Source of the DNA: Bordetella sp. H567 | GTDB lineage: Bacteria; Pseudomonadota; Gammaproteobacteria; Burkholderiales; Burkholderiaceae_B | Assembly (NCBI RefSeq): GCF_001704295.1 | Contig: NZ_CP012334.1 | Span: 4,600,084 to 4,664,083, forward strand | Direction: 5' to 3' | Length of the DNA: 64,000 bases | Shown here: piece by piece, positions 1 through 8,729 of the stretch | Numbering within the stretch: position 1 is the stretch's first letter | How the letters are laid out: every line of letters begins with the position of its first letter | Notes under the pieces: model-generated | Told to the model about the DNA's origin: nothing | Seen by the model: only the letters and a program-made list of their open reading frames with translations | The model's database searches: none | Position numbers and translations under genes: made by a program

Positions 1-423
1 GAAGATCACGTTGTGCAGGGACGCGCGGCTCAACGAGATCAGCGCGATGGCCAGCAGGATGGTCGGGATGGACATGAAACCGTCCATGATGCGCATGGCG
101 ACGGCATCGATCCAGCGCACGAAGCCCGCCGCGAGGCCGATCGCCACGCCGGCGACCGTCGAGAGGATGGCCACCGTGAAGCCCACGATCAGCGATACGC
201 GCGCGCCGTAGATGACGCGCGAATAGACGTCGCGCCCAAGCAGATCGGTACCGAACCAGAAGCGCTCGCTGGGCGGCCGCGTCCGGTTGATCGGGGACAG
301 CGCCGTCGGGTCCACGGTATGCAGCCACGGCGCGCACACCGCCACCAGCGCCAACAGCAGCAGAAGCACCCCACCCATGGCGATGGTGGGATGCTCGCGC
401 ATCATCTTGAAGAACGCGCGCAT
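1..423 (-). CDS. Dpp/Opp-type ABC transporter permease (DppC-like), partial
   Basis: Inner-membrane subunit of a dipeptide/oligopeptide-type ABC importer. Only the first 141 residues are in the window; the gene runs off the left edge. A first membrane helix lies at about residues 14-32, followed by the periplasmic stretch with the family motif FGTDLLGRDVYSRVIYGAR (about 57-75), which is diagnostic of DppC/OppC subunits, and then further helices. The ATG lies in a TGATG overlap with the stop of the upstream permease gene, so the two are translationally coupled. No binding protein or ATPase for this importer is next to it in the window. The substrate is unknown; the amidase and DapA-like genes upstream suggest an amide- or peptide-like compound (inference). 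Confidence 0.93.
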   Translation of the reverse strand, partial: MRAFFKMMREHPTIAMGGVLLLLLALVAVCAPWLHTVDPTALSPINRTRPPSERFWFGTDLLGRDVYSRVIYGARVSLIVGFTVAILSTVAGVAIGLAAGFVRWIDAVAMRIMDGFMSIPTILLAIALISLSRASLHNVIF

Positions 424-1364
424 CAGTATTTGATCCTTGGATCGAAGACGCGATAGAGCAAGTCCACCGCCAGGTTGATCAGCACATACATGAAGCTGAA
501 CAGCAGGATCACCCCCTGGATCACCGGATAGTCCCGGCGCAGGATGGCGTCCACCGTCAGGCGCCCGAGCCCCGGTATGGAGAACACGGTTTCGGTGATC
601 ACGGTGCCGCTGATCAACAGCGCCACGCCGCTGCCGATCACGGTCAGGATGGGTACGGCGGCATTCTTCAGTGCATGGCGGAACAACAGGCTGCGATCGT
701 GCACGCCTTTCGCGCGCGCGGTGCGCACATAATCCTGCGACAGCGTCTCCAGCAGCGTCGCGCGGGTGATGCGCGTGATCAGCGCGATATACACACTGCC
801 CAGCGCCAGCGCGGGCAGCACCAGCGTGTACAGCGACGGCCACAGGCCGCGCGCCAGCGGCACGTAGCCCTGCACCGGAAACCAGCGCAGCTGCAGTCCC
901 AGCACCCAGGCCAGCAGGTAGCCCACCACGAAGGAAGGGATGGAAAACCCCAGCACCGCGCTCAGCATGATGCCGCGGTCCTGCCAGGCGTTGTGCCGCC
1001 ATGCCGCCAGCGCGCCCAGCGGCACGGCAACCGCCACGGACAGGATCAGCGTCATGATCATCAGGCTGAAGGTCGGCGCCAGCCGCTGGCCGACCATGTA
1101 GCTGACGGGCTGGCTGGTGAACAGCGACGTACCCAGGTCGCCGTGCAGCACCGCCCATATCCAGTGCCCGAAGCGAAGCAGGAAGGGCTGGTCCAGGCCC
1201 AAGGTGGCCCGGATGCGCGCAATGTCCTGTGCCGTGGCGTCCTCGCCCGCCAGCAGCGCGGCGGGATCGCCCGGCGCCAGGTCCAGCAGCGCGAAGACGA
1301 ATAGCGCGACGAACAGCATGACCGGCAGCGTGGCGAGCAGTCGGCGCAGGATGTACGAGAACAT
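423..1364 (-). CDS. Dpp/Opp-type ABC transporter permease (DppB-like)
   Basis: A 313-residue integral membrane subunit of a peptide/nickel-type ABC importer, of normal length for DppB/OppB. It starts MFSYILRRLLATLPVMLFVA, the usual DppB N-terminal helix, then has the conserved LDLAPGDPAALLAGEDAT segment (28-45). The EAA-type cytoplasmic loop is in DYVRTARAKGVHDRSLLFRH (about 190-209), and DPRIKY closes the protein. It pairs with the DppC-like gene that overlaps its stop codon by one base. A 245-bp gap separates it from the amidase gene upstream on the same strand, so an internal promoter is possible. The substrate cannot be read from the sequence. Confidence 0.95.
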   Translation of the reverse strand: MFSYILRRLLATLPVMLFVALFVFALLDLAPGDPAALLAGEDATAQDIARIRATLGLDQPFLLRFGHWIWAVLHGDLGTSLFTSQPVSYMVGQRLAPTFSLMIMTLILSVAVAVPLGALAAWRHNAWQDRGIMLSAVLGFSIPSFVVGYLLAWVLGLQLRWFPVQGYVPLARGLWPSLYTLVLPALALGSVYIALITRITRATLLETLSQDYVRTARAKGVHDRSLLFRHALKNAAVPILTVIGSGVALLISGTVITETVFSIPGLGRLTVDAILRRDYPVIQGVILLFSFMYVLINLAVDLLYRVFDPRIKY

Positions 1365-1609
1365 CGGACCTCGTTGGGAAGCGCCGGGGAGTGCCGCGGC
1401 GCCCTGGCGGCGTCGCGACGTCCCGGCGGAACGCAGGGTTTGCGCGGTGCAAAAATTCTAGGGTTGGCGCGGCGCACGCAGCAATTTCAATATTCGCGCG
1501 CGCCCGTTGCCGAAATTAGAACAGCCCGCAAAGCCAATGAACACGCGGCTCTCCGGTCTGTACGTAGTGGCCCTGATGGGGATATCCCCAGGATGGGCAG
1601 GTTCCCGCT

Positions 1610-3166
1610 TCAAACCGCCACGTCGACCGAATCGGCCGCGCGCGGCCCGGCGCCGGAGCCCTGCACCAGGGCCGCTTCCGGCGGCGCGGTCACGATGCCG
1701 GTGCGGAAATCCACCGGCGGCTGCGCGCGCAGGCGATCCAGGTCCGGAAGCGGCCGGGCCAGCGCCGGATCGCGGGCCCAGGCCCACTCCAGCGATTTGC
1801 AGATTTCCAGCAGCGCCAGGTCCTGGCGGAAGCCGGCGATGACCTGCATGCCGAATGGCATGCCCGCATGATCGCGCCCGCAAGGCATGGACAGCGCGGG
1901 GTTGGTCATCAAGGTCACGACATAGGTCAGCGCCAGCCAGCGGTAATAGTTCTCCTGGGGCTTGCCGTTGATGCGGTCCAGCGCAAGCTGCGTCCACGGG
2001 AAGGGCGAGACCGGCGTGGTCGGTGCCAGGATCACGTCATAGTCCTGGTACAGCGCCTGGAAGGCCTTGAACATGCGGGTCTGGTCCAGGTGCGCCGCGG
2101 TATGGTCGGCCAGTGTCATCGCCGCGCCCATTTCGTAGTTCGCGCGAGGGTTCGGCCCCAGGTTGGCGGGGTCGGCCTCGTAGGCCTCGCGATAGCGGGC
2201 CACATAGTTGGCCGCGCGGATCACGTCAAAGCAGCGGTCCGCCGCCGCCAGGTCGGGATGCACTTCCTCGCAGCTTCTGAACAGATGGCGCATGGCGTCC
2301 ATCCTGGCCAGGAACACGCGCCGGATATCGTCGTCCACGTCGCACACGCCGAAGTCCACGGTGTAGCCCACCCGCAGGCTCGCCAGGTCGCGCGGGCGCA
2401 GGCTGGCGAAAGCCGCCGCGTCGACGTCGTAGGACAGCGGATCGCAGTCCGCACGGCCGGCGATCGCCGACAGGTGCAGGCCCACGTCGTCCATCACGCG
2501 ACCCATCGGCCCCACCACGGAGATCGGCGTCCAGCCGAGCGCACGCCGTTCCACCGGCACCAGCCCCGGCGACGGCCGGAAACCGATGACCCCGCACTTG
2601 GCGGCCGGGATGCGCAGGGACCCGCCCGTGTCCGAGCCGGTACAAAGCGGCAGCATATCGGTGGCCAGCGCCACGGCCGAACCGCCCGAGGAGCCGCCGC
2701 AGTTCAGCCGCGGATCGAAGGGATTACCCGTCGCGCCCCACACGGGATTGCGCGTATTCGCGCCGGCGCCCAGTTCCGGCACGTTGGTCTTGCCGACGAC
2801 GATGGCGCCCGCGCGGCGCATGCGCGCCACCATCAGGTTGTCCGCCGACGGCACGTGGCCGCGGTACATGGGCGAACCGAAGGTGGTCAGCAGGCCTTCG
2901 GTTTCCTCCAGGTCCTTCACGCCCAGCGGCAAGCCGTGCAGCGCCCCCAGCGGCAAGCCGCGCAGCACCGCCGCCTCGGCCGCGCGCGCTTCCTGCCGCG
3001 CACGCTCGTAGCACGTCGCGGTAATCGCGTTCAGGTACGGGTTGAGCGCCTCGATGCGCGCCAGGCAGGCCTGCAGCAGCTCCACCGGCGAGATCGTCTT
3101 GTCGCCGATGGCGCGGCGCAAGTCCACGGTGGACCAGGAAACCAGGGAATCGGAAGAAGCCGGCAT
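1610..3166 (-). CDS. amidase (amidase-signature family)
   Basis: A 518-residue cytoplasmic amidase-signature hydrolase. The Ser-cisSer-Lys triad is visible: Lys84 in LGVKD, cis-Ser159 in NCGGSSGGSA, and nucleophile Ser183 in GSDTGGSLR. The family hydrolyses C-N amide bonds to a carboxylate and ammonia or an amine. The start is placed at the ATG at 3166, because the in-frame extension to 3304 has no family similarity and runs into the end of the neighbouring gene. No strong Shine-Dalgarno is visible. It lies between a DapA-like gene and the Dpp permeases on the same strand, consistent with an amide uptake and breakdown operon (inference). The exact substrate is unknown; GatA-like and aryl/acyl-amidase subgroups share this signature. 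Confidence 0.93.
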   Translation of the reverse strand: MPASSDSLVSWSTVDLRRAIGDKTISPVELLQACLARIEALNPYLNAITATCYERARQEARAAEAAVLRGLPLGALHGLPLGVKDLEETEGLLTTFGSPMYRGHVPSADNLMVARMRRAGAIVVGKTNVPELGAGANTRNPVWGATGNPFDPRLNCGGSSGGSAVALATDMLPLCTGSDTGGSLRIPAAKCGVIGFRPSPGLVPVERRALGWTPISVVGPMGRVMDDVGLHLSAIAGRADCDPLSYDVDAAAFASLRPRDLASLRVGYTVDFGVCDVDDDIRRVFLARMDAMRHLFRSCEEVHPDLAAADRCFDVIRAANYVARYREAYEADPANLGPNPRANYEMGAAMTLADHTAAHLDQTRMFKAFQALYQDYDVILAPTTPVSPFPWTQLALDRINGKPQENYYRWLALTYVVTLMTNPALSMPCGRDHAGMPFGMQVIAGFRQDLALLEICKSLEWAWARDPALARPLPDLDRLRAQPPVDFRTGIVTAPPEAALVQGSGAGPRAADSVDVAV

Positions 3167-3313
3167 GGGAGTTTTCCGCCAGGATGAGGACGATGCCGAT
3201 TCTGGAAGCGGCGTGCGCCCCTGTCCATTAGAGTTTTTCGCAGCAGACGTTCTGTAAATTCGAAGCGCCACATTGCGCGCAATCGCCGGGGCGCGATTGC
3301 GCATCGAGCCCTG

Positions 3314-4258
3314 CTACCTTGAATACGCCAGCGTGTCGGCCATGGGCATCCGGTAATCCGCCTCCGTCAGCTGCCGCCGCAGCTGGGCGGCCTGCGCTTC
3401 GCTCAGTTCGACCAGCGGCGGCCGCACGATGCGCCAGGCATCGTCCCCGGACTGCCACGCCACGGCCTCCTTCATCGCGGAGATCATGGGCAGCGCCTGG
3501 AAGATCCCGCGGATCTGGCGGATGCGCTCGTGCCAGGCGTCCGCCTGCGGCGTCTGCCATTCGCGATACACCCGCATGATCTCCGCCGCATTGACGTTGG
3601 CCGTGGCGGTGATGCATCCCACCGCGCCGGCACGCAGGCCGGGCAGCAGGAAGACTTCGCTGCCCGGGAAGACATCGAAGCCGTCGGCGGCGAACGCGCG
3701 CACCATGGCCTCGGTGTTCTCCCAGTCGCCGGAGCTGTCCTTGGCGCCCGCCACCTGCTTGGGATAGGCCTTGAGCAGGCGCTCGATCAGTCCCAGCGTG
3801 ATGGGCACGCCGCTGACCGGCGGGATGTGATACAGGTACACCCGCAGCCGGTCGTCGCCCACGCCTTCGATCAGGTTCGCGTAGGCACGGAACAGCCCCT
3901 CGTCGCTGACGCCCTTGTAGTAGAACGGCGGCAGCACCAGCACGCCGGCGCAACCGGCCTGGACCGCGTGGCGGGTCAGCTCGATCGCGTCCGGCACCGC
4001 GCAGGCGCCGGTGCCTGGCATCATGCGGTCCGGCGGCAGGCCGGCCGCCAGCAGCGCATCCAGCAGCGCGCGCTTTTCCCCCACGGACATCGACGCGGCT
4101 TCCGAATTCGTGCCGAAGACGGCCAGCCCCACGCCTTGTTCGACCAGCGCCCGGCAGTGGCGCACCAGCCCTTGCGCGCTGGGCGTGCGGTCCGGATTGA
4201 AGGGCGTGAGAACGGGCGACAGGACGCCGCGCAGACGATGGTCATGATGGTGGGACAT
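3314..4258 (-). CDS. DapA/N-acetylneuraminate lyase superfamily protein
   Basis: A 314-residue (beta/alpha)8 class I aldolase/lyase-type enzyme. Schiff-base Lys173 is in AGAKDSSGDW and catalytic Tyr143 in LYHIPPVSG; the GTNSEA segment (49-54) replaces the canonical GTTGE loop. The missing second Thr-type residue in that loop argues against a true dihydrodipicolinate synthase and for a catabolic member, such as a ketoacid-sugar or hydroxy-oxo-acid lyase/dehydratase. The start at 4258 is fixed by GGAGGAG 7-8 bases upstream; a longer frame to 4840 crosses into the divergent LysR gene. It is the first gene of the minus-strand run with the amidase and DppBC and lies opposite a LysR regulator. Confidence 0.9.
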   Translation of the reverse strand: MSHHHDHRLRGVLSPVLTPFNPDRTPSAQGLVRHCRALVEQGVGLAVFGTNSEAASMSVGEKRALLDALLAAGLPPDRMMPGTGACAVPDAIELTRHAVQAGCAGVLVLPPFYYKGVSDEGLFRAYANLIEGVGDDRLRVYLYHIPPVSGVPITLGLIERLLKAYPKQVAGAKDSSGDWENTEAMVRAFAADGFDVFPGSEVFLLPGLRAGAVGCITATANVNAAEIMRVYREWQTPQADAWHERIRQIRGIFQALPMISAMKEAVAWQSGDDAWRIVRPPLVELSEAQAAQLRRQLTEADYRMPMADTLAYSR

Positions 4259-4369
4259 GGACGAACTCCTCCGGAACGAACCGGCCGTTCGACGTTCGGA
4301 CGCCGGCGCGTGTATCGTTATGATGGTTGTCGGTTGCCCCGTCCATGGCATTGCCACGCACGGACGCCA

Positions 4370-4381
4370 TACCGCACGGTA
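4370..4381. promoter_or_regulatory. short inverted repeat in LysR/DapA-like divergent promoter
   Basis: TACCG-CA-CGGTA is a perfect 5-bp inverted repeat in the 256-bp gap between the divergent LysR gene and the DapA-like gene. Its place fits a LysR operator half-site pair, but the arms are short and chance is a real alternative. Confidence 0.25.
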
Positions 4382-4514
4382 GCAGTGTGAGACCCCGGAG
4401 AACAATAGAAAAGCGGGTTCCGTTACTATCACACCGCAATATTTTTCAGCATACGCGGCGCGAACCTTCGATCGCCCATGCTGTCCCCTGCCCGGCGGCG
4501 CGCGGAACCTCCCA

Positions 4515-5417
4515 ATGGATACCCGATACCTGCAGAGCTTCGTCACGGTGGCCGAAAGCGGCTCGTTCGCCCAGGCAGCGCGGCGGCTGGACCTGACGCC
4601 GACGGCGGTGGCCGCGCGCATCAAGGCGCTGGAAGACACCCTGGGCCTGTCGTTGATCAAGCGCGCCGGCCGCTCGGTGCGTCCCACCGAGGCCGGCATG
4701 CGTATCCTGGACCGTGCCCGCGCCCTGCTGCGCGATGCGCGCGACCTGGCGGCGCTGGCGGAAGACGAGGCCTCGTTCGGCGAGCTTCGGCTGGGGGTGT
4801 TCGTGTCCGCCATGACCAGCGTGCTGCCGCCGGTGCTCAAGCGGGTGTACGACCGTTATCCCAGCCTGTCCGTATTCGTCATGCCGGGCGCGTCGGTGGA
4901 CCTGTGCCACCGCGTCGCCGCCGGCGAGCTGGATGCCGCCATCGTGGTGGAGCCGCAATTCGCCATCGGCAAGGCCGTGCGCTGGCAATCCATCATGGAA
5001 GAACCGCTGATCGTGGTTGCCCCCGCCTCCATGAAAGGCCGGGATGCGCACGAGCTGCTGCGCACCCAGCCCTTCATCCGTTATGACCGTTCCGTGCTGG
5101 GCGGACAGCTGGCGGACCGCTATCTGCGCGATCACCGCATCGTGCCGCACCAGCGCCTGGAAATGGACAGCCTGCTTGGCGTCGCGGCCCTGGTGGACCA
5201 GGGATTGGGCGTCGCCCTGCTGCCGGACTGGTCCTCGCTGTGGTCGTCCCGCTATGCCTTGACACGCGTCCCCTTGCCGGGCCGCACCCCCGTTCGCCGC
5301 GTCGGGCTGGTGTGGCAAACGCATGGCGCACGTACGGCGCTGGCCGAAACCTTGCTGGAGGATGCCCGCGCGGTGTTTCCGCGGGCCGCGGCGCGCCGTG
5401 GCGCGCGCGGGGACTGA
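4515..5417 (+). CDS. LysR-family transcriptional regulator
   Basis: A 300-residue LysR-type regulator of normal family length. The N-terminal winged HTH covers residues 1-60 (MDTRYLQSFVTVAESGSFAQ start, recognition helix around TPTAVAARIKALE). The substrate-binding-like effector domain covers about 90-295 (LRLGVFVSAMTSVLPPVLKR onward). It is divergent from the DapA-like/amidase/DppBC run, so it most likely controls that operon and itself. The ATG at 4515 aligns with the usual LysR start. Its 3' end converges on the sugar-acid dehydratase gene. Confidence 0.94.
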   Translation: MDTRYLQSFVTVAESGSFAQAARRLDLTPTAVAARIKALEDTLGLSLIKRAGRSVRPTEAGMRILDRARALLRDARDLAALAEDEASFGELRLGVFVSAMTSVLPPVLKRVYDRYPSLSVFVMPGASVDLCHRVAAGELDAAIVVEPQFAIGKAVRWQSIMEEPLIVVAPASMKGRDAHELLRTQPFIRYDRSVLGGQLADRYLRDHRIVPHQRLEMDSLLGVAALVDQGLGVALLPDWSSLWSSRYALTRVPLPGRTPVRRVGLVWQTHGARTALAETLLEDARAVFPRAAARRGARGD

Positions 5418-5419
5418 AC

Positions 5420-5443
5420 CCGGCGCAATCGGGCTAGCGCCGG
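5420..5443. terminator. hairpin between convergent genes
   Basis: Perfect 7-bp stem CCGGCGC/GCGCCGG with a 10-base loop, starting three bases after the LysR stop codon and downstream of the opposing dehydratase gene. There is no U-tract, so an intrinsic terminator is only a possibility. Confidence 0.3.
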
Positions 5444-5523
5444 CTTGCCTGGGCATGCGTTGTGGCCGGGGCCGGCTCGCTCAACGCATGCTCATGGCAT
5501 GCTCATGGCATGCTGCCGGCTAC

Positions 5524-7320
5524 TCACGGTTTTTTCGCGGCTTGCCCACCGCTTGCTGGTGGCTTGCCGATCGGCGTGCTCCCGTTGTCCTGGGTGCCGC
5601 GCAGGAAATCGAAATCGCAGCCTTTGTCCGCCTGTGTCACCGTGCTCAGGAACAGCTTGCGGTAGCCGCGGTCGTCGCCTTCCCGCGCGGGACGCGGCCG
5701 CCACGCGGCCTTGCGGCGCGCGAGTTCGGCGTCGTCGACCAGCAGGGAGATTTCGCGCCGCTGGACGCTCAAGCGTATGCGGTCGCCGGTGCGCACCAGG
5801 GCCAGCGGGCCGCCGATCGCGGATTCCGGCGTGACGTGCAGCACGATGGATCCGGACGCGGTGCCGCTCATGCGGCCATCGGAGATCCGCACCATGTCCT
5901 TCACGCCGGCGCGCGCCAGCTTGCGCGGAATCGGCATATAGCCGGCTTCCGGCATGCCGGGCGCGCCCACCGGGCCGATGTGCTTGAGCACCATGATGTC
6001 GTCGGCATGGATGTCCAGCTCCTCGTCGTCGACGCGCGCGGCCAGGTCCTCCAGGTCTTCGAACACCACCGCGCGGCCTTCATGTTCCATCAGCGCGGCG
6101 GTCGCCGCCGATTGCTTGATGATCGCGCCGCCGGGCGCCAGGTTGCCGCGCAGCACGGCGATGCCGCCTTGCGCATAAACGGGCTTGTCGAAGGGGCGTA
6201 CGACGTCCTGCGGGAAGGCGGGTGGCGCATCGTCCAGCTCCTCGCCCAGCGTGCGGCCAGTGACCGTCAGGGCATCCAGGTGCAGCAGCGGCCGCAGTTC
6301 GCGCAGCAGCGTGCGCACGCCGCCCGCCTTGTGGAAGTCCTCCATGTAGTGCTGGCCCGACGGCTTCAGGTCCACCAGCACGGGGGTTTCCTTGCCGATG
6401 CGGTCGAAGGCTTCCATGTCCAGGGCGATGCCCAGCCGGCCCGCCACCGCGGTCAAGTGCACGATGCCGTTGGTGGACCCGCCGATCGCCAGCAGCACGC
6501 GCAGCGCGTTTTCGAAGGACTTCGCGGTCAGGATGCGGTCCGGCGTCAGCTGTCTGCCTATCATCGCCACCGCTTCGGCGCCGGTGCGTTCGGCCACGCG
6601 GATGCGGTCGGCCGTCACGGCCGGTGGCGACGCGCTACCGGGCACCGCGATGCCCAGCGCCTCCGCGATGCAGGCCATCGTACTGGCCGTGCCCATCACC
6701 GAACACGTACCGACGCTGGCGACGAGCTGGTTGTTGACGTCGGCGATTTCGGCGTCGTCGATTTCCTCCGCGCGGTATTTGCCCCAGAAACGGCGGCAGT
6801 CCGTGCAGGCGCCGACGCGTTCGCCGCGGTGCGAGCCGGTCAGCATCGAGCCGGTCACCAGCTGGATGGCCGGCACCTTGCCGCTCGCGGCGGCCATCAG
6901 TTGCGCGGGAACGGTCTTGTCGCAGCCGCCGATCAGCACCACCGCATCCATGGGTTGGGCACGGATCATCTCCTCCGTGTCCATGGACATCAGGTTGCGC
7001 AGGAACATGCTGGTGGGAGACGCGAAGCTTTCATGGACCGAGATGGTCGGGAATTCCACCGGCAGGCCGCCGGCCAGCATCACCCCGCGCTTCACGGCCT
7101 CCAGCAGCTGCGGCATATTTCCGTGGCAGGGATTGAAACCGCTGCCGGTATTGGCGATGCCCACGATGGGGCGCGACAGCGCGTCGTCGCTCAGGCCGGC
7201 GCCCTTGATGAAGGCCTTGCGCAGGAACAGCGAAAACCCGGCATCGCCGTAGCTGGTCAGGCCCTTGCGCATGCCGCTGGCCGCGGCCGCATCGGATGTA
7301 GAGGAAGACTTCGATGACAT
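5524..7320 (-). CDS. IlvD/Edd-family sugar-acid dehydratase
   Basis: A 598-residue dehydratase of the dihydroxy-acid/6-phosphogluconate dehydratase family. Fe-S ligand cysteines are visible: Cys65 in GFNPCHGN, Cys133 with Lys135 in GGCDKT, and Cys206 in GTCSVMGTAST. The GFNPCHGN form and the length resemble the pentonate dehydratase branch (L-arabinonate/D-xylonate) more than biosynthetic IlvD, so a sugar acid to 2-keto-3-deoxy acid reaction is likely (inference). The start at ATG 7320 is preceded by AAGGATAGTC; an extension to 7482 has no homology. A Bug protein gene lies 174 bp upstream on the same strand, suggesting uptake plus dehydration of an organic or sugar acid. The last ~20 residues are a low-complexity Gly/Pro/Lys tail. 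Confidence 0.92.
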   Translation of the reverse strand: MSSKSSSTSDAAAASGMRKGLTSYGDAGFSLFLRKAFIKGAGLSDDALSRPIVGIANTGSGFNPCHGNMPQLLEAVKRGVMLAGGLPVEFPTISVHESFASPTSMFLRNLMSMDTEEMIRAQPMDAVVLIGGCDKTVPAQLMAAASGKVPAIQLVTGSMLTGSHRGERVGACTDCRRFWGKYRAEEIDDAEIADVNNQLVASVGTCSVMGTASTMACIAEALGIAVPGSASPPAVTADRIRVAERTGAEAVAMIGRQLTPDRILTAKSFENALRVLLAIGGSTNGIVHLTAVAGRLGIALDMEAFDRIGKETPVLVDLKPSGQHYMEDFHKAGGVRTLLRELRPLLHLDALTVTGRTLGEELDDAPPAFPQDVVRPFDKPVYAQGGIAVLRGNLAPGGAIIKQSAATAALMEHEGRAVVFEDLEDLAARVDDEELDIHADDIMVLKHIGPVGAPGMPEAGYMPIPRKLARAGVKDMVRISDGRMSGTASGSIVLHVTPESAIGGPLALVRTGDRIRLSVQRREISLLVDDAELARRKAAWRPRPAREGDDRGYRKLFLSTVTQADKGCDFDFLRGTQDNGSTPIGKPPASGGQAAKKP

Positions 7321-7494
7321 GACTATCCTTCTTTGAAACCGTCGCCCCGTGGCCGGGTACGCCGTGATGCCCCTACGCGATTCATGGCGCCGCGGCGGGG
7401 GCGAGCGCCACCGCGAAGCCGGTACTGCCATAGCGGCGCCACGACGGAATCGATCCGCCGTGACACCCGCCGCGATCATCACTGCGTCGCGGAC

Positions 7495-8496
7495 TCAATC
7501 CACCGTGATTTTCGCGTCCTGTATCACCTGTGCCCATTGGTCCACCTCCGCCTGCAGGCGCTTGCGCGCCTCGTCCGCCGAGGCCGGCGCGACCGCGTAG
7601 GCGCCCTGCTGCAGCAGCTTTTCCTTGGTGTCCGGCATCACCAGGATTTTCGCCAATGCCGCGTTCAAGGTGTCGACCACGGGCTTGGGCGTCCTGGCCG
7701 GCACCAGCACCCCGAACATCGACGCGACATTGAAGTTGGGCAGGCCGGCCTCCGCCGCCGTTGGCGTATCGGGCAGCATGGAAATGCGCTCGGGCATCGT
7801 AACCGCAAGCGCGCGCAGCTGTCCGCTCTTGATGAAAGGCAGCGCGGCCGGCACGGTTTCCACCATCGTCAGCACCTGGCCGCCGACCAGGTCGGTCATG
7901 GCGGGTCCGCTGCCGCGATACGGCACATGCAGCATATCCACGCCGGCCTGCCGCTTGAAGAGCTCGGCCGCCATGCGCTGCGGTGCGCCGGCGCCGGACG
8001 ATGCATAGGTGAGCTTGCCCGGATTGGCCTTGGCGTAGGCGATCAGTTCCTTCAGGTTGTGGACCGGCAGCGTGGGATTGACCACGAACACCAGCGGCAC
8101 GGCGGCGATCGTGGCGACCGGCGTCAGGTCGCGCATCAGGTCGTACGAGATCGATTTCTTCTCCAGCGTCGACATGATGGAATGCGAGGTAATCGCCCCC
8201 ATCAACAGCGTATAGCCATCGGGTTCGGCACGCGCCACCGCGTCGGCGCCCAGGTTGCCGCCCGCGCCGCCGCGGTTCTCCACGACCACCTGCTGCTTCA
8301 GCACTTCCGACAGCTTCATCGCGATCACCCGGCCCACCACGTCCGTGGCACCGCCGGGGGGATAGGGCACGACCAGCTTCAAGGCATGATCAGGAAAAGC
8401 GGCCTGTGCATGGGGCGCGTAGGAAGCCAGGACGGCCAGCGCACAGGCGGCGGCAGCCAGCAAGCGCCTGCGCGGCGCGGATTGGCGGATGGGCAT
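7495..8496 (-). CDS. Bug (TctC-like) tripartite tricarboxylate transporter binding protein
   Basis: A 333-residue periplasmic binding protein. The signal peptide is about 1-32 (RRRLLAAAACALAVLASYA, cleavage after AQA). The Bug hallmark VVPYPPGGATDVVGR is at 42-56, followed by VENRGGAGGNLGADAVA, which form the carboxylate-binding loops. Members bind small carboxylates for TctAB-type secondary transport, but no TctA/TctB genes are in the window, so this is an orphan Bug. ATG 8496 follows GGAGAC. It is probably co-transcribed with the sugar-acid dehydratase gene downstream and divergent from an MFS gene. Confidence 0.94.
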   Translation of the reverse strand: MPIRQSAPRRRLLAAAACALAVLASYAPHAQAAFPDHALKLVVPYPPGGATDVVGRVIAMKLSEVLKQQVVVENRGGAGGNLGADAVARAEPDGYTLLMGAITSHSIMSTLEKKSISYDLMRDLTPVATIAAVPLVFVVNPTLPVHNLKELIAYAKANPGKLTYASSGAGAPQRMAAELFKRQAGVDMLHVPYRGSGPAMTDLVGGQVLTMVETVPAALPFIKSGQLRALAVTMPERISMLPDTPTAAEAGLPNFNVASMFGVLVPARTPKPVVDTLNAALAKILVMPDTKEKLLQQGAYAVAPASADEARKRLQAEVDQWAQVIQDAKITVD

Positions 8497-8645
8497 GCGT
8501 TTGTCTCCATTATGTTTTTGATGGCCCGGCCACGCGGGCGGCGCCGGTCCCGGCAACCATTATTCATGGCCAGACACGCCGGAAGCCTGGGTTTTGTATG
8601 GTTCAAAGCGAAATTTTGTTCAGGTCCGCCGGGCGCCGGCGCTCG

Positions 8646-8663
8646 CCGCGCGGTACCGCGCGG
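8646..8663. promoter_or_regulatory. perfect 18-bp palindrome in Bug/MFS divergent region
   Basis: CCGCGCGGTACCGCGCGG is a perfect 18-bp palindrome in the 233-bp gap between the divergent Bug and MFS genes, 67 bp before the MFS start. Dyad symmetry in a divergent promoter suggests a dimeric repressor operator, but no regulator gene is adjacent and GC-rich palindromes arise easily here. Confidence 0.35.
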
Positions 8664-8729
8664 TACCATGTCGCGCGGCCAGCAGACCGCCGCTTCGCCT
8701 TCCGCATCCGGACCCCTTGCCACGCCGCC

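Noticed and set aside
5323-7317. 664-residue open frame on the plus strand opposite the dehydratase gene
   Set aside because: Antisense frame kept open by high GC; composition is His/Arg/Gln-rich with no domain, and the minus-strand gene has clear Fe-S motifs.
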